Source: Thermoanaerobaculia bacterium (GTDB taxonomy: Bacteria > Acidobacteriota > Thermoanaerobaculia > Gp7-AA8). Taken from it: DNA of 64,000 nucleotides. The DNA lies in NCBI GenBank assembly GCA_017883205.1, contig JADGNZ010000033.1:1-64000 (forward strand). Direction: 5' to 3'. A program made the position numbers and the translations under genes. Under the pieces are notes generated by a model. The model did not search any database, was not told the origin of the DNA, and was given only the letters and a program-made list of their open reading frames with translations. Positions 25,265 through 32,952 of the stretch are shown one piece after another; position 1 is the stretch's first letter; each line of letters begins with the position of its first letter.

Positions 25265-26269
25265 ATGCCGACGGTATTCGAAATTTGCGCGGGAGCAGGC
25301 GGACAGGCCATTGGGCTTGAAGCCGCAGGTTTCGACTGCGTCGCGGCCGTCGAGCTTGACCATCACGCTTGCGAGACGCTCCGCCTCAATAGGCCGGAGT
25401 GGAACGTGGTCGAGGAAGATGTTCGTAAGGTTGATGGCACCCGGTATCGGGGTCAGGTCGACCTGCTGGCCGGCGGCGTACCTTGTCCCCCGTTTTCTAT
25501 CGCCGGGAAGCAGCTCGGCAGCGATGACGAGCGCGATCTCTTCCCCGAAGCCCTCCGGCTTGCCGCTGAGATGCAACCGCGTGCGATCATGCTCGAGAAT
25601 GTTCCCGGGTTTGCGTCAGAGAAGTTCCGCGAGTATCGCCGCGGCCTCTTTGCCCGGCTCAAGCGACTTGGTTACATCGCTGACTTTAGGATTCTCAACG
25701 CATCGAGCTTCGGTGTTCCCCAACTTCGACCACGCTGCGTCGTGGTTGCGCTGAAAGCCGACGACCTCGACTACTTCCGATGGCCGGAAGCGAATGGGCT
25801 CGTCGCTTCAAGCGTCGGCGAGGTTCTCTCTGACCTGATCGCGGCCGGCGGCTGGCGCGGCGTCACCAAGTGGATGCGCCGTGCGAATGGAATTGCTCCG
25901 ACGGTCGTCGGCGGGTCGAAGAAGCACGGTGGACCCGATCTTGGGCCGACGCGAGCCCGGGCTCAGTGGGCGCAGTTAGGCGTCGACGGCCTCGGAATCT
26001 CGGACGCGGCGCCAGATCGGGATTTCCCCGTCGATGCGATGCCGAAACTCACCGTTCGCATGGTTGCGAGGATTCAGGGTTTCCCCGACTCCTGGCAGAT
26101 CGCCGGTCGGAAGACGGCCGCATACCGGCAAGTGGGAAACGCCTTTCCGCCGCCGGTCGCAGAGAAGGTTGCCGAGGCGATCCGTCGCGCTTTCGAGCGC
26201 GTGTATGAAGTCCCACTCGACGGAGAGCAGATTCGTATCTTCGGTCGCAAGCGGGCAGCCACCTCCTGA
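25265..26269 (+). CDS. DNA (cytosine-5) methyltransferase of a type II R-M system
   Basis: A 334-residue C5 methyltransferase. The SAM loop is EICAGAGGQAIGLEAAGF, the catalytic Cys74 is in AGGVPCPPFSIAGKQ, ENV is at 111-113, and the C-terminal motif is YRQVGNAFPPPVAEKVA. The unusual PCPP (rather than PCQP) motif, as I recall, is shared with the NaeI/NgoMIV (GCCGGC) group. The target recognition segment (about 190-260) includes GIAPTVVGGSKKHGG. The next gene on the same strand encodes a NaeI-like nuclease, so the pair is a complete type II system. Predicted target GCCGGC. Confidence 0.92.
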   Translation: MPTVFEICAGAGGQAIGLEAAGFDCVAAVELDHHACETLRLNRPEWNVVEEDVRKVDGTRYRGQVDLLAGGVPCPPFSIAGKQLGSDDERDLFPEALRLAAEMQPRAIMLENVPGFASEKFREYRRGLFARLKRLGYIADFRILNASSFGVPQLRPRCVVVALKADDLDYFRWPEANGLVASSVGEVLSDLIAAGGWRGVTKWMRRANGIAPTVVGGSKKHGGPDLGPTRARAQWAQLGVDGLGISDAAPDRDFPVDAMPKLTVRMVARIQGFPDSWQIAGRKTAAYRQVGNAFPPPVAEKVAEAIRRAFERVYEVPLDGEQIRIFGRKRAATS

Positions 26270-26370
26270 GCGCGTGGAATCTGTCCTACAAGTTCTACAG
26301 ATCGTAGAGTAGGCTTCCTCAGCGATCGATGACGCCGGTTCAGTAAGCTTGGTGTCGTCGCGCGCCGGAC

Positions 26371-27231
26371 ATGCCCGGACAACACCAGAACGACGAGATA
26401 CTTCTCCTGATCTCCAACGCGCTCCTGAAGTCCGCGGGCGGGTTAACAAAACTCTCTCTGGAGGTGGGGGAGCTTCTCCGTGAATGCTTCGACGGGGTCA
26501 TCAAGACTCCGAAGACGGGGCGGCGACTCTACGAGGAGCTTGAGAAGACAGAGAAGACGCACATCGGCACCTGCGTCGAGATCGAGCTCCGTCACCGCCT
26601 GAAGCTCGCACGCGGCAAAATGCTGGACTGCGAGATCGCCGGACTTGAAGTAGACATCAAGTTCAGCGTTGGTACGTCTTGGATGATCCCTCCAGAAGCG
26701 TTTGCCAGACCATGCATCATCATCTCTGCCGACGAGAAGAATGCGCGCTGCTGCTTCGGCTTCTTCATCGCGCAGGGTGAATACCTGAGTGCGGGCAACC
26801 GCGATAAGAAGTGCAGCATCAACAAATTGGGGCGAGAGAGCATACGGTGGCTCCTGAAAGACGAACCGTACCCACCGAACTTTTGGCAGTCGGTACCCCG
26901 AGACGTCGCAGACCAGATCGCATCCGGCCGGAGTGGGAACGATCGGATGATCACGCTCTTTCGCGAGGTAATGGACCAGCCGATCAGCCGTAAGGTGATT
27001 GAGGATGTCGCAGCGCAAAAAGATCCCACAAGGCGCGTCCGGGGCGACAAGACACGCGGAACGCGGAACCGCCTCGCGAAAGACTCGATCATTCTGCTGT
27101 GTGGCGATTGGTCCGAAGCCCAGGAGTTCATCAGCAGCGCCGGCCTGCCATCGCTAGGCAAGAGTGAGTTCATGTCCCACCGCGTGGTTGGAGATGAAGT
27201 CGCGCTCGCCAAGAAACTCGGTTTGCTATAG
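26371..27231 (+). CDS. Type II restriction endonuclease, NaeI-like
   Basis: A 286-residue protein whose N-terminal half matches NaeI as I remember it: LEKTEKTHIGTCVEIEL, EIAGLEVDIKFS and WMIPPEA. The EcoRV-like catalytic set falls at Glu70, Asp86, Asp95 and Lys97, the numbering reported for NaeI. ANRDKKCSINKLGRESIRWL and the DPTRRVRG region also align with NaeI's C-terminal (CAP-like) domain. At the ligase-like site where NaeI has Leu43 before Tyr-Asp-Gly, this protein has Cys39-Phe-Asp-Gly. NaeI needs two GCCGGC copies for cleavage; the same may hold here. The methylase gene ends about 100 bp upstream. Confidence 0.88.
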   Translation: MPGQHQNDEILLLISNALLKSAGGLTKLSLEVGELLRECFDGVIKTPKTGRRLYEELEKTEKTHIGTCVEIELRHRLKLARGKMLDCEIAGLEVDIKFSVGTSWMIPPEAFARPCIIISADEKNARCCFGFFIAQGEYLSAGNRDKKCSINKLGRESIRWLLKDEPYPPNFWQSVPRDVADQIASGRSGNDRMITLFREVMDQPISRKVIEDVAAQKDPTRRVRGDKTRGTRNRLAKDSIILLCGDWSEAQEFISSAGLPSLGKSEFMSHRVVGDEVALAKKLGLL

Positions 27232-27418
27232 CCGCCTGGGATTGAGTTGGTGTCCTATCTGGAACCCCAACTAACGGGCGCGCGCGAGAGAGTTTTCGGT
27301 AAGTTGGTTTCCCCGATGCGACCGCAACCTTAACGTCTCGATTGGCGTCGTTCCCATCGCCAATTTCGTGACCCAGCGCACGTCCGCCCATCCTTCGCCC
27401 GCGCAGAATGAAATCCGC

Positions 27419-29563
27419 ATGAAAGCCCTCCTCCTCGCCGTCACGCTTGCCAATCCCATTCTCTTCGTGACGCAGGTGCCGGTTCCTGGCGACTTCACCA
27501 CCGTTGCGTCGACGTTTGGCAACCATCTGGCCGCGGTGGCGGAGGCGCCGCGTGGGGGGGATCTTTGGATCCGGTATCCCGATGGGACGACGAAGAACCT
27601 CACGCGGGCGGCGGGGTTCGGGAACGGCGGGATGCAGTCCGCGGCGTCGATCGCCGTGCGCGAGCCGTCGGTGCACTGGAGCGGGACGAAGGCTCTCTTC
27701 AGCATGGTCATCGGGGCGCCTTCGCAGCAGTATGTCTGGGAGACCTACTACTGGCAGATTTACGAGATCACAGGACTCGGCGAGAACGAGACGCCGGTCA
27801 TCCGCAAGATCCCCAATCAGCCGGCGAGCTACAACAACGTCAGTCCGTTCTATGGCACCGACGACCGCATCCTCTTTACGTCCGACCGCCCCCGCAGCGG
27901 CGAACGGCATCTCTACCCGCAGCTCGATGAGTACGAAGAGGCGCCGACCGTCACCGGACTCTGGAGCCTCGATCCCGTGGCCGGCGATCTGCGGATGCTC
28001 GACCACACGCCGTCGGGGCTCTTCACTCCGTCGATCGACAGCTTCGGCCGTGTGATCTTCACGCGATGGGATCACCTGCAGCGCGACCAGCAGGCCGACA
28101 CCGATGCGACGGAAGGTGGCTCGTATGGGACGTTCGACTACGCGGACGAATCAGCGAGCGCGGCGCGTCTCGATCAGCGCGTGGAGATCTTTCCCGAGCC
28201 GCGCAGCAGCCGGACCGATCTTCTCGCCGGCACCAACCTCGAGGGGAACAGCATCAACCACTTCTTTCCGTGGGAGATCAATGAGGATGGGACATCCGAG
28301 GAGACGGTGAACCATGTGGGGCGCCACGAGCTCTTCGGGTACTTCAACCGGAGCATGAACGACAGCGGGCTTTCGGAGTTCAATGGCGACGTTAATCGGG
28401 CAAACCAGAACATCGTCGACAGCCTTTTCCAGTTGCACGAGGATCCGACTCGGCCGGGCGTCTACTATGGCGTCGATGCGCCTGAGTTCCAGACCCACGC
28501 CTCGGGACAGATCGTCCGCTTCGCCGCGGAGCCGTCGCGAACGGCGGACAACATCGCCATCACGTACATCACCCCTCGCTCGACGCGCGACGTCGCGCAG
28601 GGCACGCCGGCGGCCGACGCGTCGGGGCACTATCGCGATCCGCTGCCTCTCGCGGACGGGACGTTCCTCGCGGTGCATACGAGCGAGTTGCGCGGGGACA
28701 ACAACGACGGCTCGCGCGCGGCGCCGACGTCGCGATACGCATTCCGCATCCGGACGATGACGCCTCAGGGCGGCGTCTACGTGCCCGGACAGGCTCTGAC
28801 TCAGGGCATCCAGGGAAGCGTGTCGTACTTCGATCCCGACGTATTAGTGACTTGGTCGGGCGAGATGTGGGAGCTGAGTCCGGTGGAGGTGCGGGCGAGG
28901 CAGCGGCCGGCTCGGCGGACGACGCTGATCGAGGAGCCGGAAGCGAAGATCTTCCGCGAGGAGAACGTCGACCTCGCCGCGTTTCGCGCGAACCTGCAGG
29001 CGCGCAATCTCGCGCTGATCGTCAGCCGCAACGTGACCGCGCGCGATGGGGCGGACAAACAGCAACCCTACAACCTTCACGTCACCGGCAGCTCGACGCA
29101 GAAGGTGGAGGGGAGCAGCAAGCTATTCGACATCGCTCACCTCCAACTCTTCCAGGCCGACCAGCTCCGCGGCCTCGGCGGCACCGCATCGCCGCGCGAC
29201 GGGCGCCGCGTACTCGCGCGCGTGATGCACGACCCCGCAGTGAAGAACGCGCCGACCTCGGGCCCGGCTGGCAGCGTGCAGATCGCCGCCGACGGATCGA
29301 TCGCCGCGTTCGTCCCCGCGCATCGCGCCATGAGCTGGCAACTGACGGACGCCGCGGGAACGCCGGTCGTGCGCGAGCGCTACTGGCTGACGTTCCAGCC
29401 CGGCGAGGTCCGCGTCTGCAGCGCCTGCCACGCTGTCAACTCCCACGATCAGCTCGGCGCCTCCGCCCCGACGAATTCCCCCGAGGCGCTGCGAACGCTG
29501 CTGCGAACGTGGAAGGCATCGCAGACGACAACGCCATCACGACGCCGATCGGCAGGGAAGTGA
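27419..29563 (+). CDS. Secreted hydrazine synthase alpha-like propeller protein with one CxxCH
   Basis: A 714-residue exported protein (signal peptide MKALLLAVTLANPILFVTQ). The middle shows TolB-like beta-propeller strands (DDRILFTSDRPRSGERHLYPQLDEYEEAPTVTGLW and RVIFTRWDHLQRDQQ), the pattern seen in proteins annotated as hydrazine synthase alpha-subunit middle domain. The C-terminus has one haem-binding motif, CSACH, preceded by RERYWLTFQPGEVRVC. There are no other hydrazine synthase subunits nearby and the host is not an anammox bacterium, so hydrazine synthesis is not implied. Function unknown. Confidence 0.7.
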   Translation: MKALLLAVTLANPILFVTQVPVPGDFTTVASTFGNHLAAVAEAPRGGDLWIRYPDGTTKNLTRAAGFGNGGMQSAASIAVREPSVHWSGTKALFSMVIGAPSQQYVWETYYWQIYEITGLGENETPVIRKIPNQPASYNNVSPFYGTDDRILFTSDRPRSGERHLYPQLDEYEEAPTVTGLWSLDPVAGDLRMLDHTPSGLFTPSIDSFGRVIFTRWDHLQRDQQADTDATEGGSYGTFDYADESASAARLDQRVEIFPEPRSSRTDLLAGTNLEGNSINHFFPWEINEDGTSEETVNHVGRHELFGYFNRSMNDSGLSEFNGDVNRANQNIVDSLFQLHEDPTRPGVYYGVDAPEFQTHASGQIVRFAAEPSRTADNIAITYITPRSTRDVAQGTPAADASGHYRDPLPLADGTFLAVHTSELRGDNNDGSRAAPTSRYAFRIRTMTPQGGVYVPGQALTQGIQGSVSYFDPDVLVTWSGEMWELSPVEVRARQRPARRTTLIEEPEAKIFREENVDLAAFRANLQARNLALIVSRNVTARDGADKQQPYNLHVTGSSTQKVEGSSKLFDIAHLQLFQADQLRGLGGTASPRDGRRVLARVMHDPAVKNAPTSGPAGSVQIAADGSIAAFVPAHRAMSWQLTDAAGTPVVRERYWLTFQPGEVRVCSACHAVNSHDQLGASAPTNSPEALRTLLRTWKASQTTTPSRRRSAGK

Positions 29564-29640
29564 TGTTGGGGAACTGATCGGGATCGAACCGATTACGCTC
29601 TGAGCGCGATCTGCGCGGCTGTGGGTCAATTTGGAAAACC

Positions 29641-29700
29641 GATCACCACAGAGGCACAAAGGTCACAGAGACACCTCCGCGTTCTCTGCGTCTCTGTGGT
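29641..29700. repeat. Mirrored CACAGAGGCACAAAGG repeat
   Basis: ACCACAGAGGCACAAAGGTC mirrored by TCTCTGCGTCTCTGTGGT; same family as at 12.3 kb. It lies between the haem-motif protein and the Ig-domain protein. Confidence 0.7.
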
Positions 29701-29777
29701 TGTCCTTGCTTTGGCGACACGATTAAGCCGTTACGTATTTCGTGCCCTCGGCAGATTACAATCGGCCAGGAGCACCG

Positions 29778-31394
29778 ATGATCTCGCTCACGCGCGCAAC
29801 CTTCCCCGCGATCCTGCTGTTGGTACTCGTGACCTCACCGCTCACGGCGGCGACGCGCACCTGGAGTGGCGCCGTGAGCGACCGTTGGAGCGACCTTCAG
29901 AATTGGGATGGGAGCGGGCCCCTTGCCGGCGACGATCTGGTCTTTCCCCATCTGAGCGGGGGTGGGGGGGGCACTACGAACGACCTCCCTCCCGGAACGA
30001 TGTTCCATTCGATCACGCTCAATGGCTTCGGCTACCGGTTCGGCGGAAACGGAATCGTCCTCGGCGCAGGTGGACTCATCCTCCACAACCCTTTCCTCGC
30101 CTCGCTGATCCACACCGATTTGAAGTTCGCCAGCATTACGCTCGGGGAGTCGCAGACCTGGAGCGGGCCTGCCGGTGAATACACCCACCTCGGACCGCTG
30201 AACCTCAACGGCAAGACATTGACGATCACGAATTTCGTCCGCCCGGAATTCGACTCGATCAGCGGGACGGGCGCCATCATCGAGAATAATCCGAATGGTC
30301 TCGTGAGCAGCGCCAGCTCGACCTATCTCGGCACGGTAACGGTCGATTCCGGCTTGTTCCAGATCAGTGGGACGGCAGGCGACGTCCAGGTCACCGGTCA
30401 CGGTTTCGGCGGCGACGACCAGGCGAATCAGGCGAACGCGACGCTCGGACTGGCCGGTGCCAACGTCGCCAATGTGACGGTGAACGGCAGCGGCGCGCTC
30501 ACTCTTGATTCCTATCCGGGAACATCGTATGCCGGCAGTCTTGTCTTCGCGCCCGCGGCCGGAGATCCCGCGTGGTTCGTCCTCGCGGACGGTCCGCTTC
30601 CGGTAGCCTGCAACGTCGCCGGCAACGTGGCACTCGGCAACGCGCTGCTCGTTGTCGGTCCCCACTCCGCGTTCACGCTCATCCACAGTCAGGGTGCCGG
30701 TCCGGTCGGCGGTACGTTTCTTGGTTTGCCGGAGGGAGCGATTTTCGGTAACGGGATGTGGGCTCGCATCTCCTATACCGGTGGTGCCGGGAATGACGTG
30801 ACTCTCACGCCGGTGAGCACGGCCGTCACCGGCACCACGACGACGATTACGTCATCCGCAAATCCATCTGCGCCAGGACAGGTCGTCACGTTCACGGCAG
30901 CCGTGACTTCGGCCTCGGGCACGCCGGCGGGCGAGGTTCGCTTCTACGACGGAGGCCTCCTTCTCGGCACGTCCGTGCTGAGCGCATCGGGTCGTGCCGC
31001 CTTGGCCACGTCGTTCGCGGCAGGATCGCACCTCGTCACGGCGGCATATCTCGGCGCGGACACCGTGGCAACCAGTCAGGCAGGCGTCCGGCAGGCCGCC
31101 TGCGACCCGCCGATCCTGACCCAACAGCCGGCATCGCAGACGATCGCTTCAGGGCAGCGGATGACGCTCATGGTTCAAACGAGCGCCACGCCACCGTTCT
31201 CGCTCCAGTGGTACCAGGGATTGTCGGGCGACACGTCGACGCCAATCTTCGGCGCGATCTCGCAGACGTTCACGCCGCCTGCGCTGACGCGGAGCACGTC
31301 GTTCTGGGTGCAGCTCACCAGTGTCTGCGGCAACGTGCAAAGCGCCACAGCGACGATCACCGTCCAGTCGAGGCGGCGAACCGCCGGCCACTGA
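29778..31394 (+). CDS. Secreted beta-rich protein with Ig-like domain
   Basis: A 538-residue exported protein. After the signal peptide (MISLTRATFPAILLLVLVTSPLTAA) comes a long beta-solenoid/autotransporter-like region (TWSGAVSDRWSDLQNWDGSGPLAGDDLVFP..., about 25-345). A bacterial Ig-like repeat follows (TTTTITSSANPSAPGQVVTFTAAVTSASGTPAGEVRFYDGGLLLG, about 360-450). The final section (QPASQTIASGQRMTLMVQTSATPPFSLQWYQG) is also immunoglobulin-like. The ATG follows AGGAG and a TACAAT -10 candidate at 29757. Probably a cell-surface or secreted structural/adhesive protein. Confidence 0.75.
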   Translation: MISLTRATFPAILLLVLVTSPLTAATRTWSGAVSDRWSDLQNWDGSGPLAGDDLVFPHLSGGGGGTTNDLPPGTMFHSITLNGFGYRFGGNGIVLGAGGLILHNPFLASLIHTDLKFASITLGESQTWSGPAGEYTHLGPLNLNGKTLTITNFVRPEFDSISGTGAIIENNPNGLVSSASSTYLGTVTVDSGLFQISGTAGDVQVTGHGFGGDDQANQANATLGLAGANVANVTVNGSGALTLDSYPGTSYAGSLVFAPAAGDPAWFVLADGPLPVACNVAGNVALGNALLVVGPHSAFTLIHSQGAGPVGGTFLGLPEGAIFGNGMWARISYTGGAGNDVTLTPVSTAVTGTTTTITSSANPSAPGQVVTFTAAVTSASGTPAGEVRFYDGGLLLGTSVLSASGRAALATSFAAGSHLVTAAYLGADTVATSQAGVRQAACDPPILTQQPASQTIASGQRMTLMVQTSATPPFSLQWYQGLSGDTSTPIFGAISQTFTPPALTRSTSFWVQLTSVCGNVQSATATITVQSRRRTAGH

Positions 31395-31399
31395 TCTGC

Positions 31400-31475
31400 A
31401 AAGGCTTATCCGCAGATTACGCAGATGAGACGCAGATAAAGAACTCTTCGATCTGCGTCATCTGCGGATCATGAA
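31400..31475. repeat. Mirrored GCAGATTACGCAGATGA repeat
   Basis: TTATCCGCAGATTACGCAGA mirrored by ATCTGCGTCATCTGCGGAT; same family as at 11.05 kb. Confidence 0.75.
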
Positions 31476-31482
31476 CCTTCCT

Positions 31483-31750
31483 CTCGATATTCGAGTCTTC
31501 AGTCTCGATATCGACAGGGCATCGTGATCGAAGGGAGCGCCTTCGATGCCAAACGGTGCGTCGCCGTTTCCAAACGGTGCGTCGCCCTTTTCAAACGGTG
31601 TGCCGCCGTTTCCAAACGGTGCGTCGCCCTTTTCAAACGGTGCGCTGCCCTTTTCAAACGGTGCGCCGCCGTTTCCAAACGGAGTATCTCTGTTTCCAAA
31701 AAGGAGTGTCTCCAATTCGAAACGAGCGTCTCCAATATCGAAGGACATTT
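31483..31750. repeat. 21-bp-period dyad array B
   Basis: Seven intact copies of a unit that reads AAACGGTGCGTCGCCGTTTCC begin at 31551, 31572, 31593, 31614, 31635, 31656 and 31677, exactly 21 bp apart. Degenerate copies lie on both sides. Across unit junctions the motif CCGTTTCCAAACGG (arms CCGTTT/AAACGG around two bases) recurs, in some copies as CCCTTTTCAAACGG. Frames stay open because the period is a multiple of three (heptads such as NGASPFS), so ORFs here are probably spurious. The array lies about 380 bp before the cassette B gene, matching array A's position relative to its gene. Positions 31750-32126 contain no gene I can support. Confidence 0.92.
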
Positions 31751-32126
31751 TTACAGAAGATGATTGCTGTATCTATCTTGTTACAAATTGACCGCCTTTT
31801 TAGCCGGGGGTGCTTCGTCTAAGTATGTCGAGGACGGCAAGGTCACCCGCAAAGAGCGGATGCCCGTTGCCCTACTCGAACGAGGTACTGAGCCCGTCAA
31901 GCTTGAGCCATGGCGCGACGGACCCGGCTGCAAAGTGGGGTTGAGCGGTAGCTCCTCCAGCCTCGGAAGTATCCCCCGCAGCCGCGGACTGTGGGGGCAG
32001 GCGAGCGAACGGATTGCGACGTTTCGCTCATGACGTTCCAACCCGGGACTACGTCCGAGCTGCGCACTCAGTCCGAATGACGTCCCATAACCAAGTTGCC
32101 CTTCGGGGCAGGAAAGGAGTTTCACC

Positions 32127-32651
32127 ATGTCGAATGAGAATGCAGTCAGTCAAACAAACGCCGCTGCGGCGGCAGACGGTCAGTCCGCCACGCCGGAAGC
32201 GATCGTGGAGACGCTTCGCGCACTGCGCGAGCAGATCCCCGAGTACGTGCAGTTGGCGCCCGCGGACGCGAGGTCGAGTCAGCCTATCGCCAATCTCCAT
32301 CCGGATTTTGCCCAGGCGGCCATCAACGCCATCGGCGCATCGCCGTTGGTCCAGGCCGTCGTCGGCCAAACGCCGGAGGCATTGCAGCAGGAAGCTGAGT
32401 CGGCCGCGCGCTGGTCGAAAGTGGAGGACGAGCTGTTGGCGATGCTGAAAGGCGTCTCCTACGCGAACCTGATGCGGCGTAACCGCCTCGGCGAAGCAGC
32501 CCTGACGGCCTACGCGGTCAGCAAGAAGCTGGTGCGCTCACCGGCGCATGCTGCCCTTCTGCCGCACCTCGCGCTGATGCGGAAGGCCAATCGTCTCGGA
32601 CGCAAGTCCCAGCCGACGCCCCCGGCACCGGTTTCAGCGCCCGGTGTCTGA
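32127..32651 (+). CDS. Uncharacterised helical protein, cassette copy B
   Basis: A 174-residue predicted soluble alpha-helical protein: low-complexity Asn/Ala/Gln N-terminus (about 1-22), helical core and a basic Pro-rich tail (GRKSQPTPPAPVSAP). No known domain recognised. The core is homologous to the 179-residue protein at 21488-22027; conserved positions include TPEAIVETLRAL, AAINAIG, ARW, YANLMRRNRLG and KKLVRSPAHAALLPHL. A strong AAAGGAG ribosome site precedes the ATG. The upstream array, spacer and downstream GGGCGCGC hairpin are arranged as in the other copy, arguing that array and protein work together, for instance as DNA-binding protein and binding sites. That link is inference. Confidence 0.78.
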   Translation: MSNENAVSQTNAAAAADGQSATPEAIVETLRALREQIPEYVQLAPADARSSQPIANLHPDFAQAAINAIGASPLVQAVVGQTPEALQQEAESAARWSKVEDELLAMLKGVSYANLMRRNRLGEAALTAYAVSKKLVRSPAHAALLPHLALMRKANRLGRKSQPTPPAPVSAPGV

Positions 32652-32682
32652 TGCAGTCATGTAGTTGCGCAGTCATGTAGCA

Positions 32683-32712
32683 GCCGGGCGCGCCGATCGC
32701 GGCGCGCCCGGC
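32683..32712 (+). terminator. GCCGGGCGCGCC hairpin after cassette B gene
   Basis: GCCGGGCGCGCCG (32683-32695) pairs perfectly with CGGCGCGCCCGGC (32700-32712) across a 4-nt loop. It lies about 30 bp after the gene stop and resembles the hairpin at 21443-21470. There is no T-run after it. Confidence 0.65.
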
Positions 32713-32831
32713 CCTTGCCAAGGAGTGCAGGCGTCTCGCCTGCGGCCGGCGGGCGTCCTCGCCCGGCGGTGGTTTCCGTGAAGCCCGGTTCTGTACCTGC
32801 CCGTTCACCGCTGGCGCACACCGGAACCGAG

Positions 32832-32935
32832 GACTTGCACAGACAAGAGTGTCTGTGCCACACCAGCACCCGCACGAACAAGAGTGTCTGTGGCACATCA
32901 GCACCCGCGCAGACGAGAGTGTCTTTGCCACATTG
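32832..32935. repeat. Three tandem ACAAGAGTGTCTGTGGCACA units
   Basis: Three copies of a 35-40 bp unit containing CAGACAAGAGTGTCTGTG (arms CACAGACA/TGTCTGTG, AGAG loop). They lie directly upstream of the M20 peptidase promoter. Each copy could form a short hairpin in RNA. Confidence 0.65.
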
Positions 32936-32938
32936 CCC

Positions 32939-32944
32939 TACAAT
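32939..32944 (+). promoter_or_regulatory. TACAAT -10 box, leaderless M20 peptidase promoter
   Basis: TACAAT followed by 8 nt and the ATG at 32953. No Shine-Dalgarno. The transcript would start within a base or two of the start codon. Confidence 0.45.
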
Positions 32945-32952
32945 CCGCGCGC

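Noticed and set aside
29567-29593. tRNA-like T-arm on the minus strand (ATCGGTTCGATCCCGAT followed by CAGTTCC)
   Set aside because: The T-arm is perfect and could be a tRNA 3' fragment, but no matching D-arm, anticodon arm or 5' acceptor strand lies at the right distance, and there is no integrase nearby. It may be a remnant attachment site; too little to annotate.
31524-31791. Overlapping ORFs with NGASPFS, KRCVALF or FEKGDAP heptads in array B
   Set aside because: Same reason: an exact 21-bp tandem repeat keeps several frames open on both strands. It is better explained as a DNA-level array.
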